Positions 20,410-30,161 of a stretch of DNA of 64,000 nucleotides are shown in pieces (within the stretch, counting starts at the first letter, position 1; each line of letters starts with the position of its first letter). The position numbers and the translations under genes were made by a program. The notes below the pieces were generated by a model. That model had not been told where the DNA came from, made no database searches, and worked only from the letters and a program-made list of their open reading frames with translations. Source of the stretch: Obelidium mucronatum (lineage: Eukaryota; Chytridiomycota; Chytridiomycetes; Chytridiales; Chytriomycetaceae); assembly GCA_025765595.1 (NCBI GenBank), contig JAIVFH010000044.1, positions 124,001 to 188,000 on the forward strand. The letters run 5' to 3'.

Positions 20410-22122
20410 TCAACACCCACGATTCTCTTCCGCCCACCCCACCAACTGATTCTGAAAACACTGAATCTTCCCAACCCGTTTGTAATCAATACCCCCACCT
20501 CCCAAACTCCAACACTCAATAAACCCATTAATCTTATACACACTCGCACCCATACTAACACCCGCACCTTGAAAATGCGGCTGCACCGTACTCGTCCAAA
20601 ACCACTGCACAACCTCCCAATTCGTATACTCATCATCACTCACCACGTCGGGATTCGTCACTATATCCGGTCTCCCCAAATAATCCGCCGCTTTCTGGTA
20701 ATTGTCATGCCACGTGAGTTGAATGTAACCACGGCCGTAATACCACCCGTACGCGCATCCACCGTATTGACACGCCCATTCTTTGGTTTGCGTGAATCCG
20801 CCGGATTCGTGTGCGAGGTTGCCCAGGAGGATCGCGAGCTCTTGGAGACCGCCGGGGAGCGGGGATGTGAACCCGCGGACGACTGAGTCGTACATTCCGG
20901 AATGGCCTGTGCAGATTTGGACGGCGGTGTCGAATTTTTGTTTGTCGATGAGGGAGGATATTGTTCCAGGGCGGTTGGATGGTGGGGGTGGGGGTGGTGG
21001 AGGTGGAGGGGGTGGTGATGGGGATGGTTCTTGAGTTGTGGTGGTTGTGGTAGTTGTCGTTGTACTTGTTGTTGCTGAAGTTGTGGTTGTTGATGTCGTC
21101 GTCGTTGTTGTTGTTGTTGTTGTTGTTGTTGTCGGCTGGGTGGTAGTAGACGACACGTCGGATGTCAAGTTTGTAGAACTAGGGAATAATGATGCAGAAA
21201 CTAAAGATGTACCAGACGGAGATGATACGGTTACGCGTCGCGTGGTTCGAGATACACTGTTTCCAGAGGAAACAGTTCTTGATGGACGGCTAGAAGATGT
21301 CCCATCAATAGGGATTGGTAACATGTCTGATTCATTGTTTGGAGAGTCCAAAGAATCAGTTTGTACAGCTTCTGGCACAGTTCCATTTTCATTGCCCCCG
21401 TTTTCATTGGGTATGATATCGCCGTTGCTGCTCAAATCAGTTCTGCCACTGCCACTGCCATACCCGACTGCTTTCTTTTTGATGATCCAGACAACGATTC
21501 CAAGCACAACGAGAAACAAGAACAAAGCAATCAGGATGTAGGTCCATTTCTTTTTTCGATTCAGTTTCTTCGTGTGTAATACTGAATCATCATCATCGCC
21601 ATCCGAGTCGTGATTGGCGCGCAGAGTGTCCATGCGTGGATCCATAAAGAACGATCTCCGTGCGCCCATCCTGCGTTCCGCGCGCTCCAGGATTCTAATC
21701 TCCGACCGTGAATCGTCAGAGACTTCAGCGTACTTTGCCTTGTGGCGAGTCTTTGTCTCTGCCGTCGACGCCAGAAAGCGGCCCTTGTCGCCTGCCGAAG
21801 AAGACGCACAGACTTCGTCGACATCGCCGAGCAGCGCCTCGAAGCGCTTGCTCGAACTCGAAGCGTAAGAGCGCAGCACAGCCTCGCAGTCATCGTAGTC
21901 TTTGTTCTTTTCGTCGCTGAAGTCGTTGAAATCGTACGAAGCAACGAGTCGGCGCAGCTCGATGTCTTCTCGCTGTTCTTGTTGTTCTTCTTCTATTTCT
22001 TGCTGATAACTAAACAGAAACGACCAGCGGCTCGACACTCTCACAGACTGTGACTGTGACTCCGCCGCCCACGAAAACCGCGGCAGAAAGACGGCAGCCG
22101 TCGAGCGCCGCCTGGCTTCCAT
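20410..22122 (-). CDS. Membrane-anchored GH19 chitinase-like protein
   Basis: 570 codons in a single exon. A charged cytosolic N-terminus of about 190 residues comes first, then one hydrophobic segment (about 190-213, ILIALFLFLVVLGIVVWII), giving a likely type II orientation. A Ser/Thr/Pro-rich linker with long Thr and Pro runs (about 325-380) is followed by a GH19 chitinase domain (about 386-570). The domain has the HESGG motif with the catalytic acid near residue 439, a second acid in TKEWAC, and the YYGRGYIQLTW signature of GH19. It should cleave chitin at the cell surface or wall. It belongs to the same architecture family as the genes at 55782 and 57744, and it lies 73 bp downstream of the APH-1 stop on the same strand. 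Confidence 0.88.
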   Translation of the reverse strand: MEARRRSTAAVFLPRFSWAAESQSQSVRVSSRWSFLFSYQQEIEEEQQEQREDIELRRLVASYDFNDFSDEKNKDYDDCEAVLRSYASSSSKRFEALLGDVDEVCASSSAGDKGRFLASTAETKTRHKAKYAEVSDDSRSEIRILERAERRMGARRSFFMDPRMDTLRANHDSDGDDDDSVLHTKKLNRKKKWTYILIALFLFLVVLGIVVWIIKKKAVGYGSGSGRTDLSSNGDIIPNENGGNENGTVPEAVQTDSLDSPNNESDMLPIPIDGTSSSRPSRTVSSGNSVSRTTRRVTVSSPSGTSLVSASLFPSSTNLTSDVSSTTTQPTTTTTTTTTTTTTSTTTTSATTSTTTTTTTTTTQEPSPSPPPPPPPPPPPPSNRPGTISSLIDKQKFDTAVQICTGHSGMYDSVVRGFTSPLPGGLQELAILLGNLAHESGGFTQTKEWACQYGGCAYGWYYGRGYIQLTWHDNYQKAADYLGRPDIVTNPDVVSDDEYTNWEVVQWFWTSTVQPHFQGAGVSMGASVYKINGFIECWSLGGGGIDYKRVGKIQCFQNQLVGWAEENRGC

Positions 22123-22692
22123 TTGTGTTTTTTGTTTCTTTTTCTGCTTCGGCGCTCCTTTTCAATTTGTTTATTGATGAAAAAATGAAACTCATCATTC
22201 AAGCTTCTTTTGCCGAACGACAACAGTGCCGAAACAGAGTCCCAGGTTGAGAGACAGCACAAGCACAAGCGTGAGCAGCGAATACCAACAGCCGCCAGAT
22301 AAAGTGGATGGAATCAACGTTGTCTGTGAGAGTGTGTGCCCGTTGATCAGTTACTAAGCTAACTGAAAACGCGAAGAAGAAACAACATACACTGTACGAT
22401 GCTCCAAAATGTGACAGCAAAACATATGGAACTTGCCAGTACGATTTCCTCCACAAGGAGTCAAACGCCAAGACTCCCCACGTTGTATGAAGAAAGATGA
22501 ACAAACACGTTGTTAAAGCTATCGGAATTCTGTGGTGTTTAGCGATAGGTCTTCCCCACATACCCACACTCGACATAATATACCTGAAATAAAGAACATA
22601 TCATGAGATGGACACGAGTTGCAGTAAATCATTCCAGGGTTCGATGAATTCGCTAGCTGCGTGACAAACATGACAAGGCCAGACATGATTCC

Positions 22693-22696
22693 ATAT
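22693..22696. repeat. Target-site duplication of the gypsy element (ATAT)
   Basis: ATAT at 22693-22696 and 29554-29557. Counting it once restores the APH-1 frame, which supports a 4-bp duplication. Confidence 0.85.
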
Positions 22697-23469
22697 TGTT
22701 TGGACGAATTCTGTTTTCTTATTTTCGTTCGCTCTTCTGCATTCTATTCTTTTAATTTCCTATTAATTGCTTACCTTATCGGTTGGACCATTGGGCTTTA
22801 CGACAGTATGAGTGGGGGATGAACTTGTGTGGGCGGAATCTGCGAGTTATTCTGTGCGAGTGGTGGGATTTGCAAGACAGAATTTGTCTCGGAATCTTCG
22901 CAGGTGTGATCGTCGCTCTCGCAACTTGTTTACAGCCACTAAAGGAATTGTGTTGCTGTCAAAAGGTGTGGGTTGTTAGTTGGGTTGATCCGATGCTCAT
23001 AGTCACAAAGGTTGGATAACGGATCGCGTTGGGTTCTAAAGCTACAAGTTCTTAAACACTCTTTATTATCGATAAGGTAGCATTAGGTTCTATTCTCTTT
23101 TAGTATAATAAAATAACAGAATTTGTCTCGGAATCTTCGCAGGTGTGATCGTCGCTCTCGCAACTTGTTTACAGCCACTAAAGGAATTGTGTTGCTGTCA
23201 AAAGGTTGGATAACGGATCGCGTTGGGTTCTAAAGCTACAAGTTCTTAAACACTCTTTATTATCGATAAGGTGTGATCGTCGCTCTCGCAACTTGTTTAC
23301 AGCCACTAAAGGAATTGTGTTGCTGTCAAAAGGTGTGATCGTCGCTCTCGCAACTTGTTTACAGCCACTAAAGGAATTGTGTTGCTGTCAAAAGACTCTC
23401 TTTATTAGGTACACGCAGACAAAGCTACGCGACCTGTACTAGGTGTTGGCGATACATCCCAGTCAAACA
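22697..23469 (+). repeat. 5' LTR of the gypsy element, rearranged repeat array
   Basis: Built from a 62-bp module A (GTGTGATCGTCGC...) and a 66-bp module B (GTTGGATAACGG...). The order is A 22904, a unique 45 bp, B 23011, a unique 66 bp (its end duplicates the sequence before the first A), A 23143, B 23205, A 23271, A 23333-23394. Confidence 0.9.
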
Positions 23470-23524
23470 GCAATTGGGCCTGCTACGTCTGTAAATCCCA
23501 AATACCTAGAAATTGTAAATCACC

Positions 23525-24118
23525 ATGTCGAAATTCGACTTTGCTGAGAAATTCAGCGGAGAACTACAAGAGGGCATTCCTGTCCAGAACCCGAAAATGT
23601 GGGCCGACGAGTTCCAACGAGCCATTATGGCTGACCCGAAAATTATTACCCCCTTCGCTCGCATCAACAAACTCAGCAAATTACTCGAAGGGTCCGCTAA
23701 AGTTTGGTACAATAACGGCATCCATGATTGGCTGGATGTTGTAAATGGGATTGCGAATGTGTCATTTGAATTCGTATTGGATTCTTTTGTTGCTCGCTTC
23801 ACACCCGAAAACCTGGACGAAACGATTATTAGGGCCCTACGCGAACTACAGCAGGACCGGAATGAAGACGTCCAGAGTTTTCATGACACGATCGTCAAGT
23901 TTATTGGACAACTTTCCGCCGAAAAGAAGCGAGATAATTTCGGAGATAAAGGGTTGTCAGTATTTATTGGAGGACTTCTCAACGACCCACCAACAGAATT
24001 ACAGCGCTGGGTTCGCGATCGCTCGCCCAACACTCTCGAAATCGCCCTTACAAATGCAATCAAGATTGAGGCTGATGCTATTGTTACAAGTGTATTAGCC
24101 CTGAACCGCAAAAGTTAG
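23525..24118 (+). CDS. gypsy gag (capsid) protein
   Basis: The 197 codons begin at an ATG about 55 bp inside the 5' LTR. The sequence has the helical retrotransposon gag pattern, with WADEFQRAI, LEGSAKVWYNN and a central FVARFTPEN...ALRELQQ block. The stop TAG at 24116 is overlapped by the pol frame, which is open from about 24076 in the -1 phase. A frameshift in the 24076-24118 overlap is therefore the simplest way to make Gag-Pol. No canonical slippery heptamer is visible. Confidence 0.88.
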   Translation: MSKFDFAEKFSGELQEGIPVQNPKMWADEFQRAIMADPKIITPFARINKLSKLLEGSAKVWYNNGIHDWLDVVNGIANVSFEFVLDSFVARFTPENLDETIIRALRELQQDRNEDVQSFHDTIVKFIGQLSAEKKRDNFGDKGLSVFIGGLLNDPPTELQRWVRDRSPNTLEIALTNAIKIEADAIVTSVLALNRKS

Positions 24119-24132
24119 CAGTTTCAAAGACG

Positions 24133-27100
24133 TTGACTGCCGAAGCAATCACCGGTGGCCTCATATCCGCAAATGAGGGTCTCTCTGCCGTCGAAAAGGA
24201 CTTAATCCGACGAATCGAAGCGGACACTAAGTTTGAGAATAACGAGTTAGACAACTTCTTCAAAACAATGATGGAAGGGAAACTATTATCAGCAAATTCC
24301 GTCGCTATTCTGAGATGGATGGACTGGAAAGAAGGGAGAAGCAAAGCCTCTGCCGCCAAAAAGATCCCTTCCGATAACGGCCGACCAAGATCCGGCGATA
24401 CGGCGCGCGAGTCAGGCAGCAGAGCTGGGGGACCAGCAGGCTCCACTAACTTCAAGGATCAACCACGTGATAACAACAGACCCCCTCGCGATAAGAGCAA
24501 CGTCACCTGTTTCGACTGCGGCGAGAAAGGGCATTACCGTGGAGATCCCAGTTGTCCAAACGTTGGCTCTTCTAACAATCAGAAAACCAAAGTCCCATCG
24601 TCGAAGGATAATTCAAGGAAAGTCGACGATATGGAGAGAATGCTAGCCAAAATTGCACTTCAACTATCAAACCTCAAAGGGAAGAAAGCAGTCTCTTTCG
24701 AAACCTCGGACGAAGATAGCGATAGCTCAGACGACTCAGGATTTCGTGTTGTCAAAGGGAATTGTTCCCGTATAGTCCAGCTGAACAAGGAATTAGAACC
24801 GGATTCAGATTCTTGGATTAGTGAACCTATCGAAGTCTTTCGTGCAAACGCAGCTACCGGGAAGAAGAAAATTGAAATCGGTCAGGACATAATCGATTTC
24901 GTGAAGTCCATTCATATTCCATACGCACTTGCCACTGCCTACGGTTCTCGCTTGAATACACAAATTCGAAGAGCCACGCTATATCTAGAAAAGTTGGAAA
25001 AGGATAAGAGAACCGCCAAGAATCCGAAAACTACAAAAAGTGCTCCGGTTGCTGAGCCCAAAAGAAAGCGAGCCAGAGGAGAACAAGTTAGGACCATCGC
25101 CTATAACGCCGGGAGTTCAACGGGGAATACTCTAATAGTGGATCTCGAAATTCTGGTCAAAGGTATCAAAGTCAAGGCTCGCGGTTCGATCGATCCCGGA
25201 TGTGAGAAATCACTTATCAGCGATAAGTTCGCTACCAAAAATGGGATTACCGTAGGAAAGCCAAAATACGGAATTGAATGCGTTCGAGGTAGAGTTACGG
25301 CAGCAGAAGGACATACAGTCGACGCCATCCCTATCACCCTTCAGGGTCGTACTGGAGAAACCAAACTCCCTGTGTTCAAGACAAAATCCGATTGGGATCT
25401 GTTATTAGGCCAGGACTTTCTCAGTTCCATGCGAATCATGGCGGATTTCCAGGATCATGAATACTTCTTCAAAGATAAGATGGAGAAAATCAAAGGGAGT
25501 AAGGATAGCGCCTCAGGCAACACCAATCTTGGCCTCGAAGTTGGAACAGATTCTGACTCGGAAGAGGTTGAGGTGGATTCTTCCGATGATGAAGTTGATT
25601 TTGAAGTTGTCGGAGCAAACTTTTGCAAAGTACAACCACTGGATGAGACCCTGTTTGAATCGGAGCTAAATGTCTCAGTTATCGGCGGAGAACAAAGCCA
25701 AATTTCTTTCAGTAACGCATTTATTGGGAAAACTCCGAAAATTGTCCTGAAACCATCCGAACTCCCCACTTGTAAGGGCGCGCGCTGTACCGTCGAAGAG
25801 TTGAAGGAAATTCCTATTGGCGACGGTAACCTGACGGAAGAGCAAATCCAGGAAGTTCGAGCCTTAAACGAGGAATTCAGCGATATCTTCTACAACAAAG
25901 TCAGCGAAATGCCAGTTACGGACATGGTCGTGCACGAGATCAAGTTGAAACCAGGAGCAACCCCTTACCGCGTTCGCGCAACGCGCCGTTTCGCCCCGAA
26001 GGAAGAAGCTTTCCTCCAGGCAGAAACCATGAAGTTGCTTGAGGGCAAGCAAATAGCCCCTATGGATGGACCCTGGTGTGCTGGAGTCACAGTGGCCTAT
26101 AAGAAGAACGGGAAAATGAGAATGTGCGTTGCCTATCTCAAATTGAATGATGCTACCGAAAAGGAGTCCTTCCCAATCCCTGACGCTCAAAGAGAATTGG
26201 ATCGAGCAGCTGGTCACTTGTTCTATTCGTCGGCCGATGGATTCAGTGGATTTTGGGTTGTCGGAATCAAGAAGGAAGATCAGTACAAAACAGTATTCCG
26301 TGTTCCGGGTCTTGGGACCTATGGTTGGCTCGTAACTCCGATGGGCATGACCAACATTCCGCACACCTACAATCGTTTCACAAGCCTAGCCTTCCATGAT
26401 CTAATTATGTCAAACCGCCCGAAGTATTCGCAGTTTTTTGATGATAATCTCCTTTTTGCCGACCTGTTCCTACAACATCTTTCAGATTTGAGGGAATTCT
26501 ACGTATTGTGTCGCAAGGCGAAGTTCGCATTGAATCCTGGGAAAATCCTTCTTTTTATGTCCAAAGTGGTGTTCTACGGCCATTTAGTCGATAAGAGCGG
26601 GCTAAAGGTAGATCCGGAACGTATTAAAGCGATCGAGGATTTCCCAGTTCCAGAAAGTGCCGATGAACTAAGACGAGCACTAGGAATGATCGGTTTCAGC
26701 CGAAGATTTATTAGACACTATGCCGACTTTTCCGCTGCACTCACTCATCTCTTGAAGAAGAATGCCCCTTGGCATTGGGAGGAAATTGAAGTTTGGGGCT
26801 GGCAAGGCTTGCTCACAGCGTTGAAAGAAGTTCCAGTCCTTGTTCCCTTCGATTGGTCTAGAAGCGCTTTACTCCATGTCGACGCATCAAAATTTGCGGT
26901 CGGAGTTGTTCTCGGCCAATTCCCCAAAGAATTCGAACAATCGCCAGATTTCGAGAAAATCTTGAAGGAGTCGGAACAGAACGTTGAACTACAGAGGAAG
27001 CTCTGCCAGATGATGTGCCCGGCATATTTCTGGAGTAAGCAGCTTAATTCCGGTCAGATGAAGTACTCAGCGTGGGAAAAGGAGTGCGTCTGCCTGGTTG

Positions 27101-28755
27101 GATGTGTTAAAGTTCTTCATTGTTACATCTTTGGTCGCCGTAATATTACTTTCACGGACCAGTTGGTTACAAAGTCAATCTACAATAGCGAAGATCTCGT
27201 CGGAATGCATGCGCGCTGGAAAGGGGTCCTCATCAACTACGATTTCTGGTTCCTCAAGCGCGCGGGTGTCCTCAACGCAGACAGTGACGCGCTCACAAGA
27301 GCTCGTTTCTCTCATGACGACGGTCTGGGGGTAGACGAGGAAGGCGTTCTCACCTGGGATGTGTTCCAAGCCTGTGTTTTTCCCCTTACCAGGAAAAGAT
27401 CCGCATTATCCCATAAGTTCTTCCAGTCTCGTTGGTACGGTAACATAGTCAGGTTTCTTCAAAATGGCGAGGTTCCACAAACTCTCACCACAAATCAGAG
27501 CCGCTATCATTTCAAGCAGAGGGCAGTCCAATTCTGTTGGCACGAGGGTGTTCTGTTCTACGCGAAAGTTAAACGACAGCCTTTGTATTGCGTGTTGGAG
27601 GATGAGGTCTACGACATCCTGTGCAGAGTACATGACGAGGGTGGCCATTTTGGCTTGAAGGTTACCCTTTCAGCAGTATTACGTCAGTTCTGGTGGCCAA
27701 CTGTCTACCGGGATACCGCGGAACATGTCCTGACTTGCGAGCGCTGCCAGCGATTTGGAACTTTAGTACGCCGAACCCCGCTGGAGCCCTATGTCCATCT
27801 AGAAGTCTTCGAAATGGGCTATTTTGATTTCTTGACATTGCCCAAGACGTTGCGCGGCTTTATTGGAGTACTCACTTTCACAGAAGCTCTAACAAAACAT
27901 GTCACCGCTTGGAAGTGTAAAGAATTCACAAGTAAAGTCAGTGCGAATGCTCTATCGGAGTTAGTTCGGTTCTTTGGAGGTCCACGTGTAGCAGTCGTCG
28001 ACAACGGGACCCATTTCCTTGGCGAATTTAAGGCAGAATGTAAATCGCTGGGAGTTCGGATCATCACTGTTCTGCGATATCAGAAGGAAGCCAACGGACA
28101 AGCCGAGTCAACCAATCGCTTGTATCTCGAACGCGCTCGGAAAGATTCGAATTCCCATCTTTCCGACGAGGAATGGGTTCTGGGGACATCTGACGGCAGA
28201 TTGGTCGACCCTGATTGGGATAAGACACATGACGAACGCGTCGCGAAAATCAACCAACGAATCCCAGTCGGGAAGACTTTTTCGCCGCAGGAATTGCTCT
28301 TCGGATTCAGCCAGCGCGCTCCGCTTATTCGCAGAGGGCATGCGGATAAGCCGTCTCTCAGCGAAATTGAGGAGGTTATCAGCCACTTGAATCCAGAAAA
28401 ACGACTCCCTACTCTGGAATCCATGCGAGAAGTTGCAATCCAGGAAATCGAAGATTCAGCGAAATCTATGTGCGAAGTCTGGGACAAACGCGCTCAAACC
28501 CGTGGTTTTGAAGTCCGCGACGAAGTCCTTGTCTATGATTATTCTCTGTCAGTCGACCGTTCCGCTGGACGCAAAACTAGTAAAAGATGGGTTGGTCCTT
28601 TTATAGTGTCGGAAGTTGGGGATCATGGCCGCTACGGTCTAGTCCGCAAGGGTACTACATCACCAGTTGTCTATTCGTCCGTTCGCAGTCTCAAGCCACA
28701 TCGAATTCGTAACAGTAACGCGTCAGTCTCCGAAGACGGAATTTCTTCCGCGTGA
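24133..28755 (+). CDS. gypsy pol polyprotein (protease, RT, RNase H, integrase)
   Basis: About 1540 codons; the frame is open from about 24076, with no ATG needed if it is reached by frameshift. In order: a zinc knuckle CFDCGEKGHYRGDPSC with a longer last spacing than CCHC; an aspartic-protease-like segment with DPGCEKSLI where DTG or DSG is usual, plus LLLGQDFL; RT with ADGFSGFW and the FFDDNLLF catalytic box; RNase H beginning LLHVDASKFA; an integrase zinc domain (HDEGGHFG...CERCQRFG); a catalytic core with Asp in GYFDFL, Asp in VVDNGTHF and Glu in NGQAEST; and a C-terminal GPF module. It replicates and integrates the element. The altered protease and zinc-knuckle motifs deserve checking. 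Confidence 0.92.
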   Translation: MTAEAITGGLISANEGLSAVEKDLIRRIEADTKFENNELDNFFKTMMEGKLLSANSVAILRWMDWKEGRSKASAAKKIPSDNGRPRSGDTARESGSRAGGPAGSTNFKDQPRDNNRPPRDKSNVTCFDCGEKGHYRGDPSCPNVGSSNNQKTKVPSSKDNSRKVDDMERMLAKIALQLSNLKGKKAVSFETSDEDSDSSDDSGFRVVKGNCSRIVQLNKELEPDSDSWISEPIEVFRANAATGKKKIEIGQDIIDFVKSIHIPYALATAYGSRLNTQIRRATLYLEKLEKDKRTAKNPKTTKSAPVAEPKRKRARGEQVRTIAYNAGSSTGNTLIVDLEILVKGIKVKARGSIDPGCEKSLISDKFATKNGITVGKPKYGIECVRGRVTAAEGHTVDAIPITLQGRTGETKLPVFKTKSDWDLLLGQDFLSSMRIMADFQDHEYFFKDKMEKIKGSKDSASGNTNLGLEVGTDSDSEEVEVDSSDDEVDFEVVGANFCKVQPLDETLFESELNVSVIGGEQSQISFSNAFIGKTPKIVLKPSELPTCKGARCTVEELKEIPIGDGNLTEEQIQEVRALNEEFSDIFYNKVSEMPVTDMVVHEIKLKPGATPYRVRATRRFAPKEEAFLQAETMKLLEGKQIAPMDGPWCAGVTVAYKKNGKMRMCVAYLKLNDATEKESFPIPDAQRELDRAAGHLFYSSADGFSGFWVVGIKKEDQYKTVFRVPGLGTYGWLVTPMGMTNIPHTYNRFTSLAFHDLIMSNRPKYSQFFDDNLLFADLFLQHLSDLREFYVLCRKAKFALNPGKILLFMSKVVFYGHLVDKSGLKVDPERIKAIEDFPVPESADELRRALGMIGFSRRFIRHYADFSAALTHLLKKNAPWHWEEIEVWGWQGLLTALKEVPVLVPFDWSRSALLHVDASKFAVGVVLGQFPKEFEQSPDFEKILKESEQNVELQRKLCQMMCPAYFWSKQLNSGQMKYSAWEKECVCLVGCVKVLHCYIFGRRNITFTDQLVTKSIYNSEDLVGMHARWKGVLINYDFWFLKRAGVLNADSDALTRARFSHDDGLGVDEEGVLTWDVFQACVFPLTRKRSALSHKFFQSRWYGNIVRFLQNGEVPQTLTTNQSRYHFKQRAVQFCWHEGVLFYAKVKRQPLYCVLEDEVYDILCRVHDEGGHFGLKVTLSAVLRQFWWPTVYRDTAEHVLTCERCQRFGTLVRRTPLEPYVHLEVFEMGYFDFLTLPKTLRGFIGVLTFTEALTKHVTAWKCKEFTSKVSANALSELVRFFGGPRVAVVDNGTHFLGEFKAECKSLGVRIITVLRYQKEANGQAESTNRLYLERARKDSNSHLSDEEWVLGTSDGRLVDPDWDKTHDERVAKINQRIPVGKTFSPQELLFGFSQRAPLIRRGHADKPSLSEIEEVISHLNPEKRLPTLESMREVAIQEIEDSAKSMCEVWDKRAQTRGFEVRDEVLVYDYSLSVDRSAGRKTSKRWVGPFIVSEVGDHGRYGLVRKGTTSPVVYSSVRSLKPHRIRNSNASVSEDGISSA

Positions 28756-28763
28756 GGGCATGC

Positions 28764-29553
28764 TGTTTGGACGAATTCTGTTTTCTTATTTTCGTTCGCT
28801 CTTCTGCATTCTATTCTTTTAATTTCCTATTAATTGCTTACCTTATCGGTTGGACCATTGGGCTTTACGACAGTATGAGTGGGGGATGAACTTGTGTGGG
28901 CGGAATCTGCGAGTTATTCTGTGCGAGTGGTGGGATTTGCAAGACAGAATTTGTCTCGGAATCTTCGCAGGTGTGATCGTCGCTCTCGCAACTTGTTTAC
29001 AGCCACTAAAGGAATTGTGTTGCTGTCAAAAGGTTGGATAACGGATCGCGTTGGGTTCTAAAGCTACAAGTTCTTAAACACTCTTTATTATCGATAAGGT
29101 GTGATCGTCGCTCTCGCAACTTGTTTACAGCCACTAAAGGAATTGTGTTGCTGTCAAAAGGTTGGATAACGGATCGCGTTGGGTTCTAAAGCTACAAGTT
29201 CTTAAACACTCTTTATTATCGATAAGGTGTGATCGTCGCTCTCGCAACTTGTTTACAGCCACTAAAGGAATTGTGTTGCTGTCAAAAGGTTGGATAACGG
29301 ATCGCGTTGGGTTCTAAAGCTACAAGTTCTTAAACACTCTTTATTATCGATAAGGTGTGATCGTCGCTCTCGCAACTTGTTTACAGCCACTAAAGGAATT
29401 GTGTTGCTGTCAAAAGGTGTGATCGTCGCTCTCGCAACTTGTTTACAGCCACTAAAGGAATTGTGTTGCTGTCAAAAGACTCTCTTTATTAGGTACACGC
29501 AGACAAAGCTACGCGACCTGTACTAGGTGTTGGCGATACATCCCAGTCAAACA
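28764..29553 (+). repeat. 3' LTR of the gypsy element, regular A-B repeat array
   Basis: 790 bp with a regular array ABABABAA. A (62 bp) starts at 28971, 29099, 29227, 29355 and 29417; B (66 bp) starts at 29033, 29161 and 29289. The period of AB is exactly 128 bp. Confidence 0.92.
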
Positions 29554-30117
29554 ATATCCAAGTCCACTTGCTGTTGTTTGGTGTAATCTGTGTCAGAATA
29601 TGCGTTTTCGTTCCGACTGCTTTTTGTTTCAAGCCACTCTCACCATAACTAAACTTTAATCGATTCAATGACTGTGGCATTCCCGAGATTTTCGTCAATC
29701 CAATTTCAGGAATTCTGTAGAGTTATGGACTGGTTTAGCATGCACAGTGGTTTCAACACAAATCAACCACTCAACTTGATCAAATACCAAAACAAGACAC
29801 GAAATAATTCTTGTAATGCGATCGATAGCCCCAGATTGAAAAACACATTGGATTTTGTTGTTGTTGAGGCTGCAAACCAGAATCCAGACGCCAAAAGCAT
29901 AGAAAGCAGCCAAAAGAAGGCACTAAGAGGGGATTTGTTTTTCATTTGTAAGTCATTGAATGTTGGGTCTGTTCACTAGTGTTCTATCCCCAGCCTCCAC
30001 CCACCTGCAGATCATTAGAATCGCTAGTTCACCACTGTGGTATGCCGTCACTGCAAAAGCTCCTGCTGCTGGTCCATACGCTGTAAACAAGTTCCCAAAG
30101 AATGAAGATGTTGGCAT

Positions 30118-30161
30118 ATGGATAGATCTATTTGTTTTTATTTTGTTTCTATTTAAAAAAA
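30118..30161. promoter_or_regulatory. Very short head-to-head interval between APH-1 and SEC13
   Basis: Only 44 bp separate the APH-1 ATG (30117, minus) from the first candidate SEC13 ATG (30162, plus). If SEC13 starts within its next exon the gap is about 100 bp. Transcription start regions must overlap. No TATA or initiator motif is assigned. Confidence 0.4.

Larger units (their letters stand above)
22697..29553 (+). mobile_element. Ty3/gypsy LTR retrotransposon inside APH-1
   Basis: The LTRs are 22697-23469 (773 bp) and 28764-29553 (790 bp), both with TGTTTGG...CAAACA ends. Internal frames encode gag (23525-24118) and pol (about 24076-28755) in the order protease, RT, RNase H, integrase, which is the gypsy order. 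The C-terminus has a GPF-type module (RWVGPFIVSEV) and no chromodomain. The frames are intact, so the insertion is probably young. However, the two LTRs have different internal repeat arrangements. It is inserted antisense to APH-1. Confidence 0.94.
22195..30117 (-). pseudogene. APH1: APH-1 gamma-secretase subunit, interrupted by a gypsy retrotransposon
   Basis: Six exons on the minus strand: 30117-30005, 29922-29776, 29714-29644, 29570-29554 plus 22692-22584, 22518-22391 and 22323-22195. All introns are 61-82 bp with GT..AG ends. Without the 6.86-kb gypsy element the exons total 714 nt, exactly 238 codons with the stop. The protein matches APH-1: an N-terminal FFG...YGPA segment, AFFWLLSMLLAS, LQELFRVLFWYL, the GxxxG-type SGLGYGIMSG, and FLHTTWGVLAFD. 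APH-1 is a multi-pass scaffold of the gamma-secretase intramembrane protease. The retroelement lies inside the codons of the SGLGYG segment, so this allele should not make APH-1. It is head-to-head with SEC13. Confidence 0.9.

Noticed and set aside
21038..21541. A valine-rich plus-strand protein opposite the GH19 linker
   Set aside because: It is the antisense of Thr (ACN) codon runs; the minus-strand frame has the domain evidence.
22904..23394. A CRISPR-like array in the repeated LTR modules
   Set aside because: The repeats are direct 62- and 66-bp modules without unique spacers of constant size, and they lie inside retrotransposon LTRs of a eukaryote.
23525..28755. Reading the gypsy element as a chromovirus
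   Set aside because: The C-terminus has a GPF-type module but no chromodomain before the stop at 28755, unlike the separate fragment near 17500.
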